A stretch of 64,000 bases of DNA from Ricordea florida (taxonomy: Eukaryota > Cnidaria > Anthozoa > Corallimorpharia > Ricordeidae): NCBI GenBank assembly GCA_949710005.1, contig OX453280.1, positions 15,854,733 through 15,918,732 of the forward strand. Direction: 5' to 3'. Positions 26,866 to 41,790 of the stretch are shown here, piece by piece; positions within the stretch are counted from its first letter, which is position 1, and every line of letters begins with the position of its first letter. The notes below the pieces were generated by a model. The model worked only from the letters and a program-made list of their open reading frames with translations, was not told where the DNA came from and did no database searches. A program made the position numbers and the translations under genes.

Positions 26866-29850
26866 CGAATCGTTACAATCAACATTTTCATCGCAAAATA
26901 AACTTTACTGCACACCACACTAAAACATGTATAGAAAAGATTCGAAATGATTCTATAACTTACCCCCCTAAATGACGGTCCTCCTGCCCATACAATCTCT
27001 TATAATGTATTTTCACCAAAATCAGTCAGGTCGAGTTTCTTGGCAGCCAGCTGCAGGTATCGTATCTCAGCTTCTAGAGTAAGTACAAACACGGGATAAA
27101 GTGCGTTTTAAAGTTCATTTCAAATGCTACAACATGGTGAAAATGGAATATTGATAACTAATTCGTGTAATGAGCACTGATTACATGAACTTTAGTACTC
27201 TCTGAGCCGTCTGCTCTAGATTTAGCTGCCTTAAGTCAATATCTTTACAGTCAAAACTCAATAAGATCCCAAATTACGAAATATCTGATTTTCTGCATAG
27301 ATAATGCCCTGTCCTACTTGTACAAATCTGCTAACTTTTGGAATTGCAAAGATTATCCAAGCCAAGATATCATAGAACAACTTTTATTTTAGGGGCCCAC
27401 GCTTTGGTCTGAATCACGCATGCGTACTAACAAATAGTCTGATCTTGAATTCTGATTTAAATCGAATCGTTACAATCCAAATTTTCATCGCAAAATAAAC
27501 TTTACTGCACACCACACTAAAACATGTATAGAAGAGATTCGAAATGATTCTATAACTTACCCCCCTAAATGACGGTCCTCCTGCCCATACAATCTCTTAT
27601 AATGTATTTTCACCAAAATCAGTCAGGTCGAGTTTCTTGGCAGCCAGCTGCAGGTATCGTATCTCAGCTTCTAGAGTAAGTACAAACACGGGATAAAGTG
27701 CGTTTTAAAGTTCATTTCAAATGCTACAACATGGTGAAAATGGAATATTGATAACTAATTCGTGTAATGAGCACTGATTACATGAACTTTAGTACTCTCT
27801 GAGCCGTCTGCTCTAGATTTAGCTGCCTTAAGTCAATATCTTTACAGTCAAAACTCAATAAGATCCCAAATTACGAAATATCTGATTTTCTGCATAGATA
27901 ATGCCCTGTCCTACTTGTACAAATCTGCTAACTTTTGGAATTGCAAAGATTATCCAAGCCAAGATATCATAGAACAACTTTTATTTTAGGGGCCCACGCT
28001 TTGGTCTGAATCACGCATGCGTACTAACAAATAGTCTGATCTTGAATTCTCATTGAAATCGAATCGTTACAATCAAAATTTTCATCGCAAAATAAACTTT
28101 ACTGCACACCACACTAAAACATGTATAGAAGAGATTCGAAATGATTCTATAACTTACCCCCCTAAATGACGGTCCTCCTGCCCATACAATCTCTTATAAT
28201 GTATTTTCACCAAAATCAGTCAGGTCGAGTTTCTTGGCAGCCAGCTGCAGGTATCGTATCTCAGCTTCTAGAGTAAGTACAAACACGGGATAAAGTGCGT
28301 TTTAAAGTTCATTTCAAATGCTACAACATGGTGAAAATGGAATATTGATAACTAATTCGTGTAATGAGCACTGATTACATGAACTTTAGTACTCTCTGAG
28401 CCGTCTGCTCTAGATTTAGCTGCCTTAAGTCAATATCTTTACAGTCAAAACTCAATAAGATCCCAAATTACGAAATATCTGATTTTCTGCATAGATAATG
28501 CCCTGTCCTACTTGTACAAATCTGCTAACTTTTGGAATTGCAAAGATTATCCAAGCCAAGATATCATAGAACAACTTTTATTTTAGGGGCCCACGCTTTG
28601 GTCTGAATCACGCATGCGTACTAACAAATAGTCTGATCTTGAATTCTCATTGAAATCGAATCGTTACAATCAAAATTTTCATCGCAAAATAAACTTTACT
28701 GCACACCACACTAAAACATGTATGGAAAAGATTCGAAATGATTCTATAACTTACCCCCCTAAATGACGGTCCTCCTGCCCATACAATCTCTTATAATGTA
28801 TTTTCACCAAAATCAGTCAGGTCGAGTTTCTTGGCAGCCAGCTGCAGGTATCGTATCTCAGCTTCTAGAGTAAGTACAAACACGGGATAAAGTGCGTTTT
28901 AAAGTTCATTTCAAATGCTACAACATGGTGAAAATGGAATATTGATAACTAATTCGTGTAATGAGCACTGATTACATGAACTTTAGTACTCTCTGAGCCG
29001 TCTGCTCTAGATTTAGCTGCCTTAAGTCAATATCTTTACAGTCAAAACTCAATAAGATCGCAAATTACGAAATATCTGATTTTCTGCATAGATAATGCCC
29101 TGTCCTACTTGTACAAATCTGCTAACTTTTGGAATTGCAAAGATTATCCAAGCCAAGATATCATAGAACAACTTTTATTTTAGGGGCCCACGCTTTGGTC
29201 TGAATCACGCATGCGTACTAACAAATAGTCTGATCTTGAATTCTGATTTAAATCGAATCGTTACAATCAAAATTTTCATCGCAAAATAAACTTTACTGCA
29301 CACCACACTAAAACATGTATAGAAGAGATTCGAAATGATTCTATAACTTACCCCCCTAAATGACGGTCCTCCTGCCCATACAATCTCTTATAATGTATTT
29401 TCACCAAAATCAGTCAGGTCGAGTTTCTTGGCAGCCAGCTGCAGGTATCGTATCTCAGCTTCTAGAGTAAGTACAAACACGGGATAAAGTGCGTTTTAAA
29501 GTTCATTTCAAATGCTACAACATGGTGAAAATGGAATATTGATAACTAATTCGTGTAATGAGCACTGATCACATGAACTTTAGTACTCTCTGAGCCGTCT
29601 GCTCTAGATTTAGCTGCCTTAAGTCAATATCTTTACAGTCAAAACTCAATAAGATCCCAAATTACGAAATATCTGATTTTCTGCATAGATAATGCCCTGT
29701 CCTACTTGTACAAATCTGCTAACTTTTGGAATTGCAAAGATTATCCAAGCCAAGATATCATAGAACAACTTTTATTTTAGGGGCCCACGCTTTGGTCTGA
29801 ATCACGCATGCGTACTAACAAATAGTCTGATCTTGAATTCTCATTGAAAT
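26866..29850. repeat. Copies 46-50: cluster of P404c, P72g and P593t
   Basis: P404c, otherwise seen only in copy 4, is in copies 46, 47, 48 and 50. P72g is in 47, 48 and 50. P593t is in 46 and 49. P589c is in 47, 48 and 50. Private changes are P18c in copy 46, P16c in copy 47 and P317c in copy 50. Copy 49 instead has P68g and P404g, so it looks like an outside-type unit lying inside the cluster. The group is a small family that spread locally from one founder haplotype. Confidence 0.85.
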
Positions 29851-32800
29851 CGAATCGTTACAATCAAAATTTTCATCGCAAAATAAACTTTACTGCACAC
29901 CACACTAAAACATGTATGGAAAAGATTCGAAATGATTCTATAACTTACCCCCCTAAATGACGGTCCTCCTGCCCATACAATCTCTTATAATGTATTTTCA
30001 CCAAAATCAGTCAGGTCGAGTTTCTTGGCAGCCAGCTGCAGGTATCGTATCTCAGCTTCTAGAGTAAGTACAAACACGGGATAAAGTGCGTTTTAAAGTT
30101 CATTTCAAATGCTACAACATGGTGAAAATGGAATATTGATAACTAATTCGTGTAATGAGCACTGATTACATGAACTTTAGTACTCTCTGAGCCGTCTGCT
30201 CTAGATTTAGCTGCCTTAAGTCAATATCTTTACAGTCAAAACTCAATAAGATCGCAAATTACGAAATATCTGATTTTCTGCATAGATAATGCCCTGTCCT
30301 ACTTGTACAAATCTGCTAACTTTTGGAATTGCAAAGATTATCCAAGCCAAGATATCATAGAACAACTTTTATTTTAGGGGCCCACGCTTTGGTCTGAATC
30401 ACGCATGCGTACTAACAAATAGTCTGATCTTGAATTCTGATTGAAATCGAATCGTTACAATCAAAATTTTCATCGCAAAATAAACTTTACTGCACACCAC
30501 ACTAAAACATGTATAGAAAAGATTCGAAATGATTCTATAACTTACCCCCCTAAATGACGGTCCTCCTGCCCATACAATCTCTTATAATGTATTTTCACCA
30601 AAATCAGTCAGGTCGAGTTTCTTGGCAGCCAGCTGCAGGTATCGTATCTCAGCTTCTAGAGTAAGTACAAACACGGGATAAAGTGCGTTTTAAAGTTCAT
30701 TTCAAATGCTACAACATGGTGAAAATGGAATATTGATAACTAATTCGTGTAATGAGCACTGATTACATGAACTTTAGTACTCTCTGAGCCGTCTGCTCTA
30801 GATTTAGCTGCCTTAAGTCAATATCTTTACAGTCAAAACTCAATAAGATCGCAAATTACGAAATATCTGATTTTCTGCATAGATAATGCCCTGTCCTACT
30901 TGTACAAATCTGCTAACTTTTGGAATTGCAAAGATTATCCAAGCCAAGATATCATAGAACAACTTTTATTTTAGGGGCCCACGCTTTGGTCTGAATCACG
31001 CATGCGTACTAACAAATAGTCTGATCTTGAATTCTGATTGAAATCGAATCGTTACAATCAAAATTTTCATCGCAAAATAAACTTTACTGCACACCACACT
31101 AAAACATGTATGGAAAAGATTCGAAATGATTCTATAACTTACCCCCCTAAATGACGGTCCTCCTGCCCATACAATCTCTTATAATGTATTTTCACCAAAA
31201 TCAGTCAGGTCGAGTTTCTTGGCAGCCAGCTGCAGGTATCGTATCTCAGCTTCTAGAGTAAGTACAAACACGGGATAAAGTGCGTTTTAAAGTTCATTTC
31301 AAATGCTACAACATGGTGAAAATGGAATATTGATAACTAATTCGTGTAATGAGCACTGATTACATGAACTTTAGTACTCTCTGAGCCGTCTGCTCTAGAT
31401 TTAGCTGCCTTAAGTCAATATCTTTACAGTCAAAACTCAATAAGATCGCAAATTACGAAATATCTGATTTTCTGCATAGATAATGCCCTGTCCTACTTGT
31501 ACAAATCTGCTAACTTTTGGAATTGCAAAGATTATCCAAGCCAAGATATCATAGAACAACTTTTATTTTAGGGGCCCACGCTTTGGTCTGAATCACGCAT
31601 GCGTACTAACAAATAGTCTGATCTTGAATTCTGATTGAAATCGAATCGTTACAATCAAAATTTTCATCGCAAAATAAACTTTACTGCACACCACACTAAA
31701 ACATGTATGGAAAAGATTCGAAATGATTCTATAACTTACCCCCCTAAATGACGGTCCTCCTGCCCATACAATCTCTTATAATGTATTTTCACCAAAATCA
31801 GTCAGGTCGAGTTTCTTGGCAGCCAGCTGCAGGTATCGTATCTCAGCTTCTAGAGTAAGTACAAACACGGGATAAAGTGCGTTTTAAAGTTCATTTCAAA
31901 TGCTACAACATGGTGAAAATGGAATATTGATAACTAATTCGTGTAATGAGCACTGATTACATGAACTTTAGTACTCTCTGAGCCGTCTGCTCTAGATTTA
32001 GCTGCCTTAAGTCAATATCTTTACAGTCAAAACTCAATAAGATCGCAAATTACGAAATATCTGATTTTCTGCATAGATAATGCCCTGTCCTACTTGTACA
32101 AATCTGCTAACTTTTGGAATTGCAAAGATTATCCAAGCCAAGATATCATAGAACAACTTTTATTTTAGGGGCCCACGCTTTGGTCTGAATCACGCATGCG
32201 TACTAACAAATAGTCTGATCTTGAATTCTGATTGAAATCGAATCGTTACAATCAAAATTTTCATCGCAAAATAAACTTTACTGCACACCACACTAAAACA
32301 TGTATAGAAAAGATTCGAAATGATTCTATAACTTACCCCCCTAAATGACGGTCCTCCTGCCCATACAATCTCTTATAATGTATTTTCACCAAAATCAGTC
32401 AGGTCGAGTTTCTTGGCAGCCAGCTGCAGGTATCGTATCTCAGCTTCTTGAGTAAGTACAAACACGGGATAAAGTGCGTTTTAAAGTTCATTTCAAATGC
32501 TACAACATGGTGAAAATGGAATATTGATAACTAATTCGTGTAATGAGCACTGATTACATGAACTTTAGTACTCTCTGAGCCGTCTGCTCTAGATTTAGCT
32601 GCCTTAAGTCAATATCTTTACAGTCAAAACTCAATAAGATCGCAAATTACGAAATATCTGATTTTCTGCATAGATAATGCCCTGTCCTACTTGTACAAAT
32701 CTGCTAACTTTTGGAATTGCAAAGATTATCCAAGCCAAGATATCATAGAACAACTTTTATTTTAGGGGCCCACGCTTTGGTCTGAATCACGCATGCGTAC

Positions 32801-35223
32801 TAACAAATAGTCTGATCTTGAATTCTGATTGAAATCGAATCGTTACAATCAAAATTTTCATCGCAAAATAAACTTTACTGCACACCACACTAAAACATGT
32901 ATAGAAAAGATTCGAAATGATTCTATAACTTACCCCCCTAAATGACGGTCCTCCTGCCCATACAATCTCTTATAATGTATTTTCACCAAAATCAGTCAGG
33001 TCGAGTTTCTTGGCAGCCAGCTGCAGGTATCGTATCTCAGCTTCTAGAGTAAGTACAAACACGGGATAAAGTGCGTTTTAAAGTTCATTTCAAATGCTAC
33101 AACATGGTGAAAATGGAATATTGATAACTAATTCGTGTAATGAGCACTGATTACATGAACTTTAGTACTCTCTGAGCCGTCTGCTCTAGATTTAGCTGCC
33201 TTAAGTCAATATCTTTACAGTCAAAACTCAATAAGATCGCAAATTACGAAATATCTGATTTTCTGCATAGATAATGCCCTGTCCTACTTGTACAAATCTG
33301 CTAACTTTTGGAATTGCAAAGATTATCCAAGCCAAGATATCATAGAACAACTTTTATTTTAGGGGCCCACGCTTTGGTCTGAATCACGCATGCGTACTAA
33401 CAAATAGTCTGATCTTGAATTCTGATTGAAATCGAATCGTTACAATCAAAATTTTCATCGCAAAATAAACTTTACTGCACACCACACTAAAACATGTATA
33501 GAAAAGATTCGAAATGATTCTATAACTTACCCCCCTAAATGACGGTCCTCCTGCCCATACAATCTCTTATAATGTATTTTCACCAAAATCAGTCAGGTCG
33601 AGTTTCTTGGCAGCCAGCTGCAGGTATCGTATCTCAGCTTCTAGAGTAAGTACAAACACGGGATAAAGTGCGTTTTAAAGTTCATTTCAAATGCTACAAC
33701 ATGGTGAAAATGGAATATTGATAACTAATTCGTGTAATGAGCACTGATTACATGAACTTTAGTACTCTCTGAGCCGTCTGCTCTAGATTTAGCTGCCTTA
33801 AGTCAATATCTTTACAGTCAAAACTCAATAAGATCGCAAATTACGAAATATCTGATTTTCTGCATAGATAATGCCCTGTCCTACTTGTACAAATCTGCTA
33901 ACTTTTGGAATTGCAAAGATTATCCAAGCCAAGATATCATAGAACAACTTTTATTTTAGGGGCCCACGCTTTGGTCTGAATCACGCATGCGTACTAACAA
34001 ATAGTCTGATCTTGAATTCTCATTGAAATCGAATCGTTACAATCAAAATTTTCATCGCAAAATAAACTTTACTGCACACCACACTAAAACATGTATAGAA
34101 AAGATTCGAAATGATTCTATAACTTACCCCCCTAAATGACGGTCCTCCTGCCCATACAATCTCTTATAATGTATTTTCACCAAAATCAGTCAGGTCGAGT
34201 TTCTTGGCAGCCAGCTGCAGGTATCGTATCTCAGCTTCTAGAGTAAGTACAAACACGGGATAAAGTGCGTTTTAAAGTTCATTTCAAATGCTACAACATG
34301 GTGAAAATGGAATATTGATAACTAATTCGTGTAATGAGCACTGATTACATGAACTTTAGTACTCTCTGAGCCGTCTGCTCTAGATTTAGCTGCCTTAAGT
34401 CAATATCTTTACAGTCAAAACTCAATAAGATCGCAAATTACGAAATATCTGATTTTCTGCATAGATAATGCCCTGTCCTACTTGTACAAATCTGCTAACT
34501 TTTGGAATTGCAAAGATTATCCAAGCCAAGATATCATAGAACAACTTTTATTTTAGGGGCCCACGCTTTGGTCTGAATCACGCATGCGTACTAACAAATA
34601 GTCTGATCTTGAATTCTGATTGAAATCGAATCGTTACAATCAAAATTTTCATCGCAAAATAAACTTTACTGCACACCACACTAAAACATGTATAGAAAAG
34701 ATTCGAAATGATTCTATAACTTACCCCCCTAAATGACGGTCCTCCTGCCCATACAATCTCTTATAATGTATTTTCACCAAAATCAGTCAGGTCGAGTTTC
34801 TTGGCAGCCAGCTGCAGGTATCGTATCTCAGCTTCTAGAGTAAGTACAAACACGGGATAAAGTGCGTTTTAAAGTTCATTTCAAATGCTACAACATGGTG
34901 AAAATGGAATATTGATAACTAATTCGTGTAATGAGCACTGATTACATGAACTTTAGTACTCTCTGAGCCGTCTGCTCTAGATTTAGCTGCCTTAAGTCAA
35001 TATCTTTACAGTCAAAACTCAATAAGATCGCAAATTACGAAATATCTGATTTTCTGCATAGATAATGCCCTGTCCTACTTGTACAAATCTGCTAACTTTT
35101 GGAATTGCAAAGATTATCCAAGCCAAGATATCATAGAACAACTTTTATTTTAGGGGCCCACGCTTTGGTCTGAATCACGCATGCGTACTAACAAATAGTC
35201 TGATCTTGAATTCTGATTGAAAT
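29851..35223. repeat. Copies 51-59: near-consensus zone
   Basis: Only isolated changes were seen: P68g in copies 51, 53 and 54, private P211t in copy 55, and P589c in copy 57. Copies 52, 56, 58 and 59 match consensus. P211t removes the TCTAGA at P208-213, so copy 55 is the only unit I found that lacks this first site. Confidence 0.85.
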
Positions 35224-38200
35224 CGAATCGTTACAATCAAAATTTTCATCGCAAAATAAACTTTACTGCACACCACACTAAAACATGTATAGAAAAGATT
35301 CGAAATGATTCTATAACTTACCCCCCTAAATGACGGTCCTCCTGCCCATACAATCTCTTATAATGTATTTTCACCAAAATCAGTCAGGTCGAGTTTCTTG
35401 GCAGCCAGCTGCAGGTATCGTATCTCAGCTTCTAGAGTAAGTACAAACACGGGATAAAGTGCGTTTTAAAGTTCATTTCAAATGCTACAACATGGTGAAA
35501 ATGGAATATTGATAACTAATTCGTGTAATGAGCACTGATTACATGAACTTTAGTACTCTCTGAGCCGTCTGCTTTAGATTTGGCTGCCTTAAGTCAATAT
35601 CTTTACAGTCAAAACTCAATAAGATCGCAAATTACGAAATATCTGATTTTCTGCATAGATAATGCCCTGTCCTACTTGTACAAATCTGCTAACTTTTGGA
35701 ATTGCAAAGATTATCCAAGCCAAGATATCATAGAACAACTTTTATTTTAGGGGCCCACGCTTTGGTCTGAATCACGCATGCGTACTAACAAATAGTCTGA
35801 TCTTGAATTCTGATTGAAATCGAATCGTTACAATCAAAATTTTCATCGCAAAATAAACTTTACTGCACACCACACTAAAACATGTATAGAAAAGATTCGA
35901 AATGATTCTATAACTTACCCCCCTAAATGACGGTCCTCCTGCCCATACAATCTCTTATAATGTATTTTCACCAAAATCAGTCAGGTCGAGTTTCTTGGCA
36001 GCCAGCTGCAGGTATCGTATCTCAGCTTCTAGAGTAAGTACAAACACGGGATAAAGTGCGTTTTAAAGTTCATTTCAAATGCTACAACATGGTGAAAATG
36101 GAATATTGATAACTAATTCGTGTAATGAGCACTGATTACATGAACTTTAGTACTCTCTGAGCCGTCTGCTTTAGATTTGGCTGCCTTAAGTCAATATCTT
36201 TACAGTCAAAACTCAATAAGATCGCAAATTACGAAATATCTGATTTTCTGCATAGATAATGCCCTGTCCTACTTGTACAAATCTGCTAACTTTTGGAATT
36301 GCAAAGATTATCCAAGCCAAGATATCATAGAACAACTTTTATTTTAGGGGCCCACGCTTTGGTCTGAATCACGCATGCGTACTAACAAATAGTCTGATCT
36401 TGAATTCTGATTGAAATCGAATCGTTACAATCAAAATTTTCATCGCAAAATAAACTTTACTGCACACCACACTAAAACATGTATGGAAAAGATTCGAAAT
36501 GATTCTATAACTTACCCCCCTAAATGACGGTCCTCCTGCCCATACAATCTCTTATAATGTATTTTCACCAAAATCAGTCAGGTCGAGTTTCTTGGCAGCC
36601 AGCTGCAGGTATCGTATCTCAGCTTCTAGAGTAAGTACAAACACGGGATAAAGTGCGTTTTAAAGTTCATTTCAAATGCTACAACATGGTGAAAATGGAA
36701 TATTGATAACTAATTCGTGTAATGAGCACTGATTACATGAACTTTAGTACTCTCTGAGCCGTCTGCTCTAGATTTAGCTGCCTTAAGTCAATATCTTTAC
36801 AGTCAAAACTCAATAAGATCGCAAATTACGAAATATCTGATTTTCTGCATAGATAATGCCCTGTCCTACTTGTACAAATCTGCTAACTTTTGGAATTGCA
36901 AAGATTATCCAAGCCAAGATATCATAGAACAACTTTTATTTTAGGGGCCCACGCTTTGGTCTGAATCACGCATGCGTACTAACAAATAGTCTGATCTTGA
37001 ATTCTGATTGAAATCGAATCGTTACAATCAAAATTTTCATCGCAAAATAAACTTTACTGCACACCACACTAAAACATGTATAGAAAAGATTCGAAATGAT
37101 TCTATAACTTACCCCCCTAAATGACGGTCCTCCTGCCCATACAATCTCTTATAATGTATTTTCACCAAAATCAGTCAGGTCGAGTTTCTTGGCAGCCAGC
37201 TGCAGGTATCGTATCTCAGCTTCTAGAGTAAGTACAAACACGGGATAAAGTGCGTTTTAAAGTTCATTTCAAATGCTACAACATGGTGAAAATGGAATAT
37301 TGATAACTAATTCGTGTAATGAGCACTGATTACATGAACTTTAGTACTCTCTGAGCCGTCTGCTTTAGATTTGGCTGCCTTAAGTCAATATCTTTACAGT
37401 CAAAACTCAATAAGATCGCAAATTACGAAATATCTGATTTTCTGCATAGATAATGCCCTGTCCTACTTGTACAAATCTGCTAACTTTTGGAATTGCAAAG
37501 ATTATCCAAGCCAAGATATCATAGAACAACTTTTATTTTAGGGGCCCACGCTTTGGTCTGAATCACGCATGCGTACTAACAAATAGTCTGATCTTGAATT
37601 CTGATTGAAATCGAATCGTTACAATCAAAATTTTCATCGCAAAATAAACTTTACTGCACACCACACTAAAACATGTATGGAAAAGATTCGAAATGATTCT
37701 ATAACTTACCCCCCTAAATGACGGTCCTCCTGCCCATACAATCTCTTATAATGTATTTTCACCAAAATCAGTCAGGTCGAGTTTCTTGGCAGCCAGCTGC
37801 AGGTATCGTATCTCAGCTTCTAGAGTAAGTACAAACACGGGATAAAGTGCGTTTTAAAGTTCATTTCAAATGCTACAACATGGTGAAAATGGAATATTGA
37901 TAACTAATTCGTGTAATGAGCACTGATTACATGAACTTTAGTACTCTCTGAGCCGTCTGCTCTAGATTTAGCTGCCTTAAGTCAATATCTTTACAGTCAA
38001 AACTCAATAAGATCGCAAATTACGAAATATCTGATTTTCTGCATAGATAATGCCCTGTCCTACTTGTACAAATCTGCTAACTTTTGGAATTGCAAAGATT
38101 ATCCAAGCCAAGATATCATAGAACAACTTTTATTTTAGGGGCCCACGCTTTGGTCTGAATCACGCATGCGTACTAACAAATAGTCTGATCTTGAATTCTC

Positions 38201-38805
38201 ATTGAAATCGAATCGTTACAATCAAAATTTTCATCGCAAAATAAACTTTACTGCACACCACACTAAAACATGTATAGAAAAGATTCGAAATGATTCTATA
38301 ACTTACCCCCCTAAATGACGGTCCTCCTGCCCATACAATCTCTTATAATGTATTTTCACCAAAATCAGTCAGGTCGAGTTTCTTGGCAGCCAGCTGCAGG
38401 TATCGTATCTCAGCTTCTAGAGTAAGTACAAACACGGGATAAGGTGCGTTTTAAAGTTCATTTCAAATGCTACAACATGGTGAAAATGGAATATTGATAA
38501 CTAATTCGTGTAATGAGCACTGATTACATGAACTTTAGTACTCTCTGAGCCGTCTGCTTTAGATTTGGCTGCCTTAAGTCAATATCTTTACAGTCAAAAC
38601 TCAATAAGATCGCAAATTACGAAATATCTGATTTTCTGCATAGATAATGCCCTGTCCTACTTGTACAAATCTGCTAACTTTTGGAATTGCAAAGATTATC
38701 CAAGCCAAGATATCATAGAACAACTTTTATTTTAGGGGCCCACGCTTTGGTCTGAATCACGCATGCGTACTAACAAATAGTCCGATCTTGAATTCTCATT
38801 GAAAT
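35224..38805. repeat. Copies 60-65: alternating haplotypes
   Basis: Copies 60, 61, 63 and 65 carry P351t+P359g with P68a; copies 62 and 64 carry P68g with the consensus bases at P351 and P359. From 61 to 65 the two types alternate strictly, as in a dimer of 1194 bp. Copies 64 and 65 also have P589c. Copy 65 has P235g, seen otherwise only in copies 3, 9 and 17, and private P575c. Confidence 0.85.
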
Positions 38806-41790
38806 CGAATCGTTACAATCAAAATTTTCATCGCAAAATAAACTTTACTGCACACCACACTAAAACATGTATAGAAAAGATTCGAAATGATTCTATAACT
38901 TACCCCCCTAAATGACGGTCCTCCTGCCCATACAATCTCTTATAATGTATTTTCACCAAAATCAGTCAGGTCGAGTTTCTTGGCAGCCAGCTGCAGGTAT
39001 CGTATCTCAGCTTCTAGAGTAAGTACAAACACGGGATAAAGTGCGTTTTAAAGTTCATTTCAAATGCTACAACATGGTGAAAATGGAATATTGATAACTA
39101 ATTCGTGTAATGAGCACTGATTACATGAACTTTAGTACTCTCTGAGCCGTCTGCTCTAGATTTAGCTGCCTTAAGTCAATATCTTTACAGTCAAAACTCA
39201 ATAAGATCGCAAATTACGAAATATCTGATTTTCTGCATAGATAATGCCCTGTCCTACTTGTACAAATCTGCTAACTTTTGGAATTGCAAAGATTATCCAA
39301 GCCAAGATATCATAGAACAACTTTTATTTTAGGGGCCCACGCTTTGGTCTGAATCACGCATGCGTACTAACAAATAGTCTGATCTTGAATTCTGATTGAA
39401 ATCGAATCGTTACAATCAAAATTTTCATCGCAAAATAAACTTTACTGCACACCACACTAAAACATGTATAGAAAAGATTCGAAATGATTCTATAACTTAC
39501 CCCCCTAAATGACGGTCCTCCTGCCCATACAATCTCTTATAATGTATTTTCACCAAAATCAGTCAGGTCGAGTTTCTTGGCAGCCAGCTGCAGGTATCGT
39601 ATCTCAGCTTCTAGAGTAAGTACAAACACGGGATAAAGTGCGTTTTAAAGTTCATTTCAAATGCTACAACATGGTGAAAATGGAATATTGATAACTAATT
39701 CGTGTAATGAGCACTGATTACATGAACTTTAGTACTCTCTGAGCCGTCTGCTCTAGATTTAGCTGCCTTAAGTCAATATCTTTACAGTCAAAACTCAATA
39801 AGATCGCAAATTACGAAATATCTGATTTTCTGCATAGATAATGCCCTGTCCTACTTGTACAAATCTGCTAACTTTTGGAATTGCAAAGATTATCCAAGCC
39901 AAGATATCATAGAACAACTTTTATTTTAGGGGCCCACGCTTTGGTCTGAATCACGCATGCGTACTAACAAATAGTCTGATCTTGAATTCTGATTGAAATC
40001 GAATCGTTACAATCAAAATTTTCATCGCAAAATAAACTTTACTGCACACCACACTAAAACATGTATAGAAAAGATTCGAAATGATTCTATAACTTACCCC
40101 CCTAAATGACGGTCCTCCTGCCCATACAATCTCTTATAATGTATTTTCACCAAAATCAGTCAGGTCGAGTTTCTTGGCAGCCAGCTGCAGGTATCGTATC
40201 TCAGCTTCTAGAGTAAGTACAAACACGGGATAAAGTGCGTTTTAAAGTTCATTTCAAATGCTACAACATGGTGAAAATGGAATATTGATAACTAATTCGT
40301 GTAATGAGCACTGATTACATGAACTTTAGTACTCTCTGAGCCGTCTGCTCTAGATTTAGCTGCCTTAAGTCAATATCTTTACAGTCAAAACTCAATAAGA
40401 TCGCAAATTACGAAATATCTGATTTTCTGCATAGATAATGCCCTGTCCTACTTGTACAAATCTGCTAACTTTTGGAATTGCAAAGATTATCCAAGCCAAG
40501 ATATCATAGAACAACTTTTATTTTAGGGGCCCACGCTTTGGTCTGAATCACGCATGCGTACTAACAAATAGTCTGATCTTGAATTCTGATTGAAATCGAA
40601 TCGTTACAATCAAAATTTTCATCGCAAAATAAACTTTACTGCACACCACACTAAAACATGTATAGAAAAGATTCGAAATGATTCTATAACTTACCCCCCT
40701 AAATGACGGTCCTCCTGCCCATACAATCTCTTATAATGTATTTTCACCAAAATCAGTCAGGTCGAGTTTCTTGGCAGCCAGCTGCAGGTATCGTATCTCA
40801 GCTTCTAGAGTAAGTACAAACACGGGATAAAGTGCGTTTTAAAGTTCATTTCAAATGCTACAACATGGTGAAAATGGAATATTGATAACTAATTCGTGTA
40901 ATGAGCACTGATTACATGAACTTTAGTACTCTCTGAGCCGTCTGCTCTAGATTTAGCTGCCTTAAGTCAATATCTTTACAGTCAAAACTCAATAAGATCG
41001 CAAATTACGAAATATCTGATTTTCTGCATAGATAATGCCCTGTCCTACTTGTACAAATCTGCTAACTTTTGGAATTGCAAAGATTATCCAAGCCAAGATA
41101 TCATAGAACAACTTTTATTTTAGGGGCCCACGCTTTGGTCTGAATCACGCATGCGTACTAACAAATAGTCTGATCTTGAATTCTGATTGAAATCGAATCG
41201 TTACAATCAAAATTTTCATCGCAAAATAAACTTTACTGTACACCACACTAAAACATGTATAGAAAAGATTCGAAATGATTCTATAACTTACCCCCCTAAA
41301 TGACGGTCCTCCTGCCCATACAATCTCTTATAATGTATTTTCACCAAAATCAGTCAGGTCGAGTTTCTTGGCAGCCAGCTGCAGGTATCGTATCTCAGCT
41401 TCTAGAGTAAGTACAAACACGGGATAAAGTGCGTTTTAAAGTTCATTTCAAATGCTACAACATGGTGAAAATGGAATATTGATAACTAATTCGTGTAATG
41501 AGCACTGATTACATGAACTTTAGTACTCTCTGAGCCGTCTGCTCTAGATTTAGCTGCCTTAAGTCAATATCTTTACAGTCAAAACTCAATAAGATCGCAA
41601 ATTACGAAATATCTGATTTTCTGCATAGATAATGCCCTGTCCTACTTGTACAAATCTGCTAACTTTTGGAATTGCAAAGATTATCCAAGCCAAGATATCA
41701 TAGAACAACTGTTATTTTAGGGGCCCACGCTTTGGTCTGAATCACGCATGCGTACTAACAAATAGTCTGATCTTGAATTCTGATTGAAAT
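38806..41790. repeat. Copies 66-70: most uniform stretch of the array
   Basis: I found no difference from consensus in copies 66, 67, 68 and 69, which is 2388 bp of exact fourfold repetition. Copy 70 has two private changes, P46t and P518g. This is the longest run of identical units in the window and probably reflects the most recent local amplification. Confidence 0.85.
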
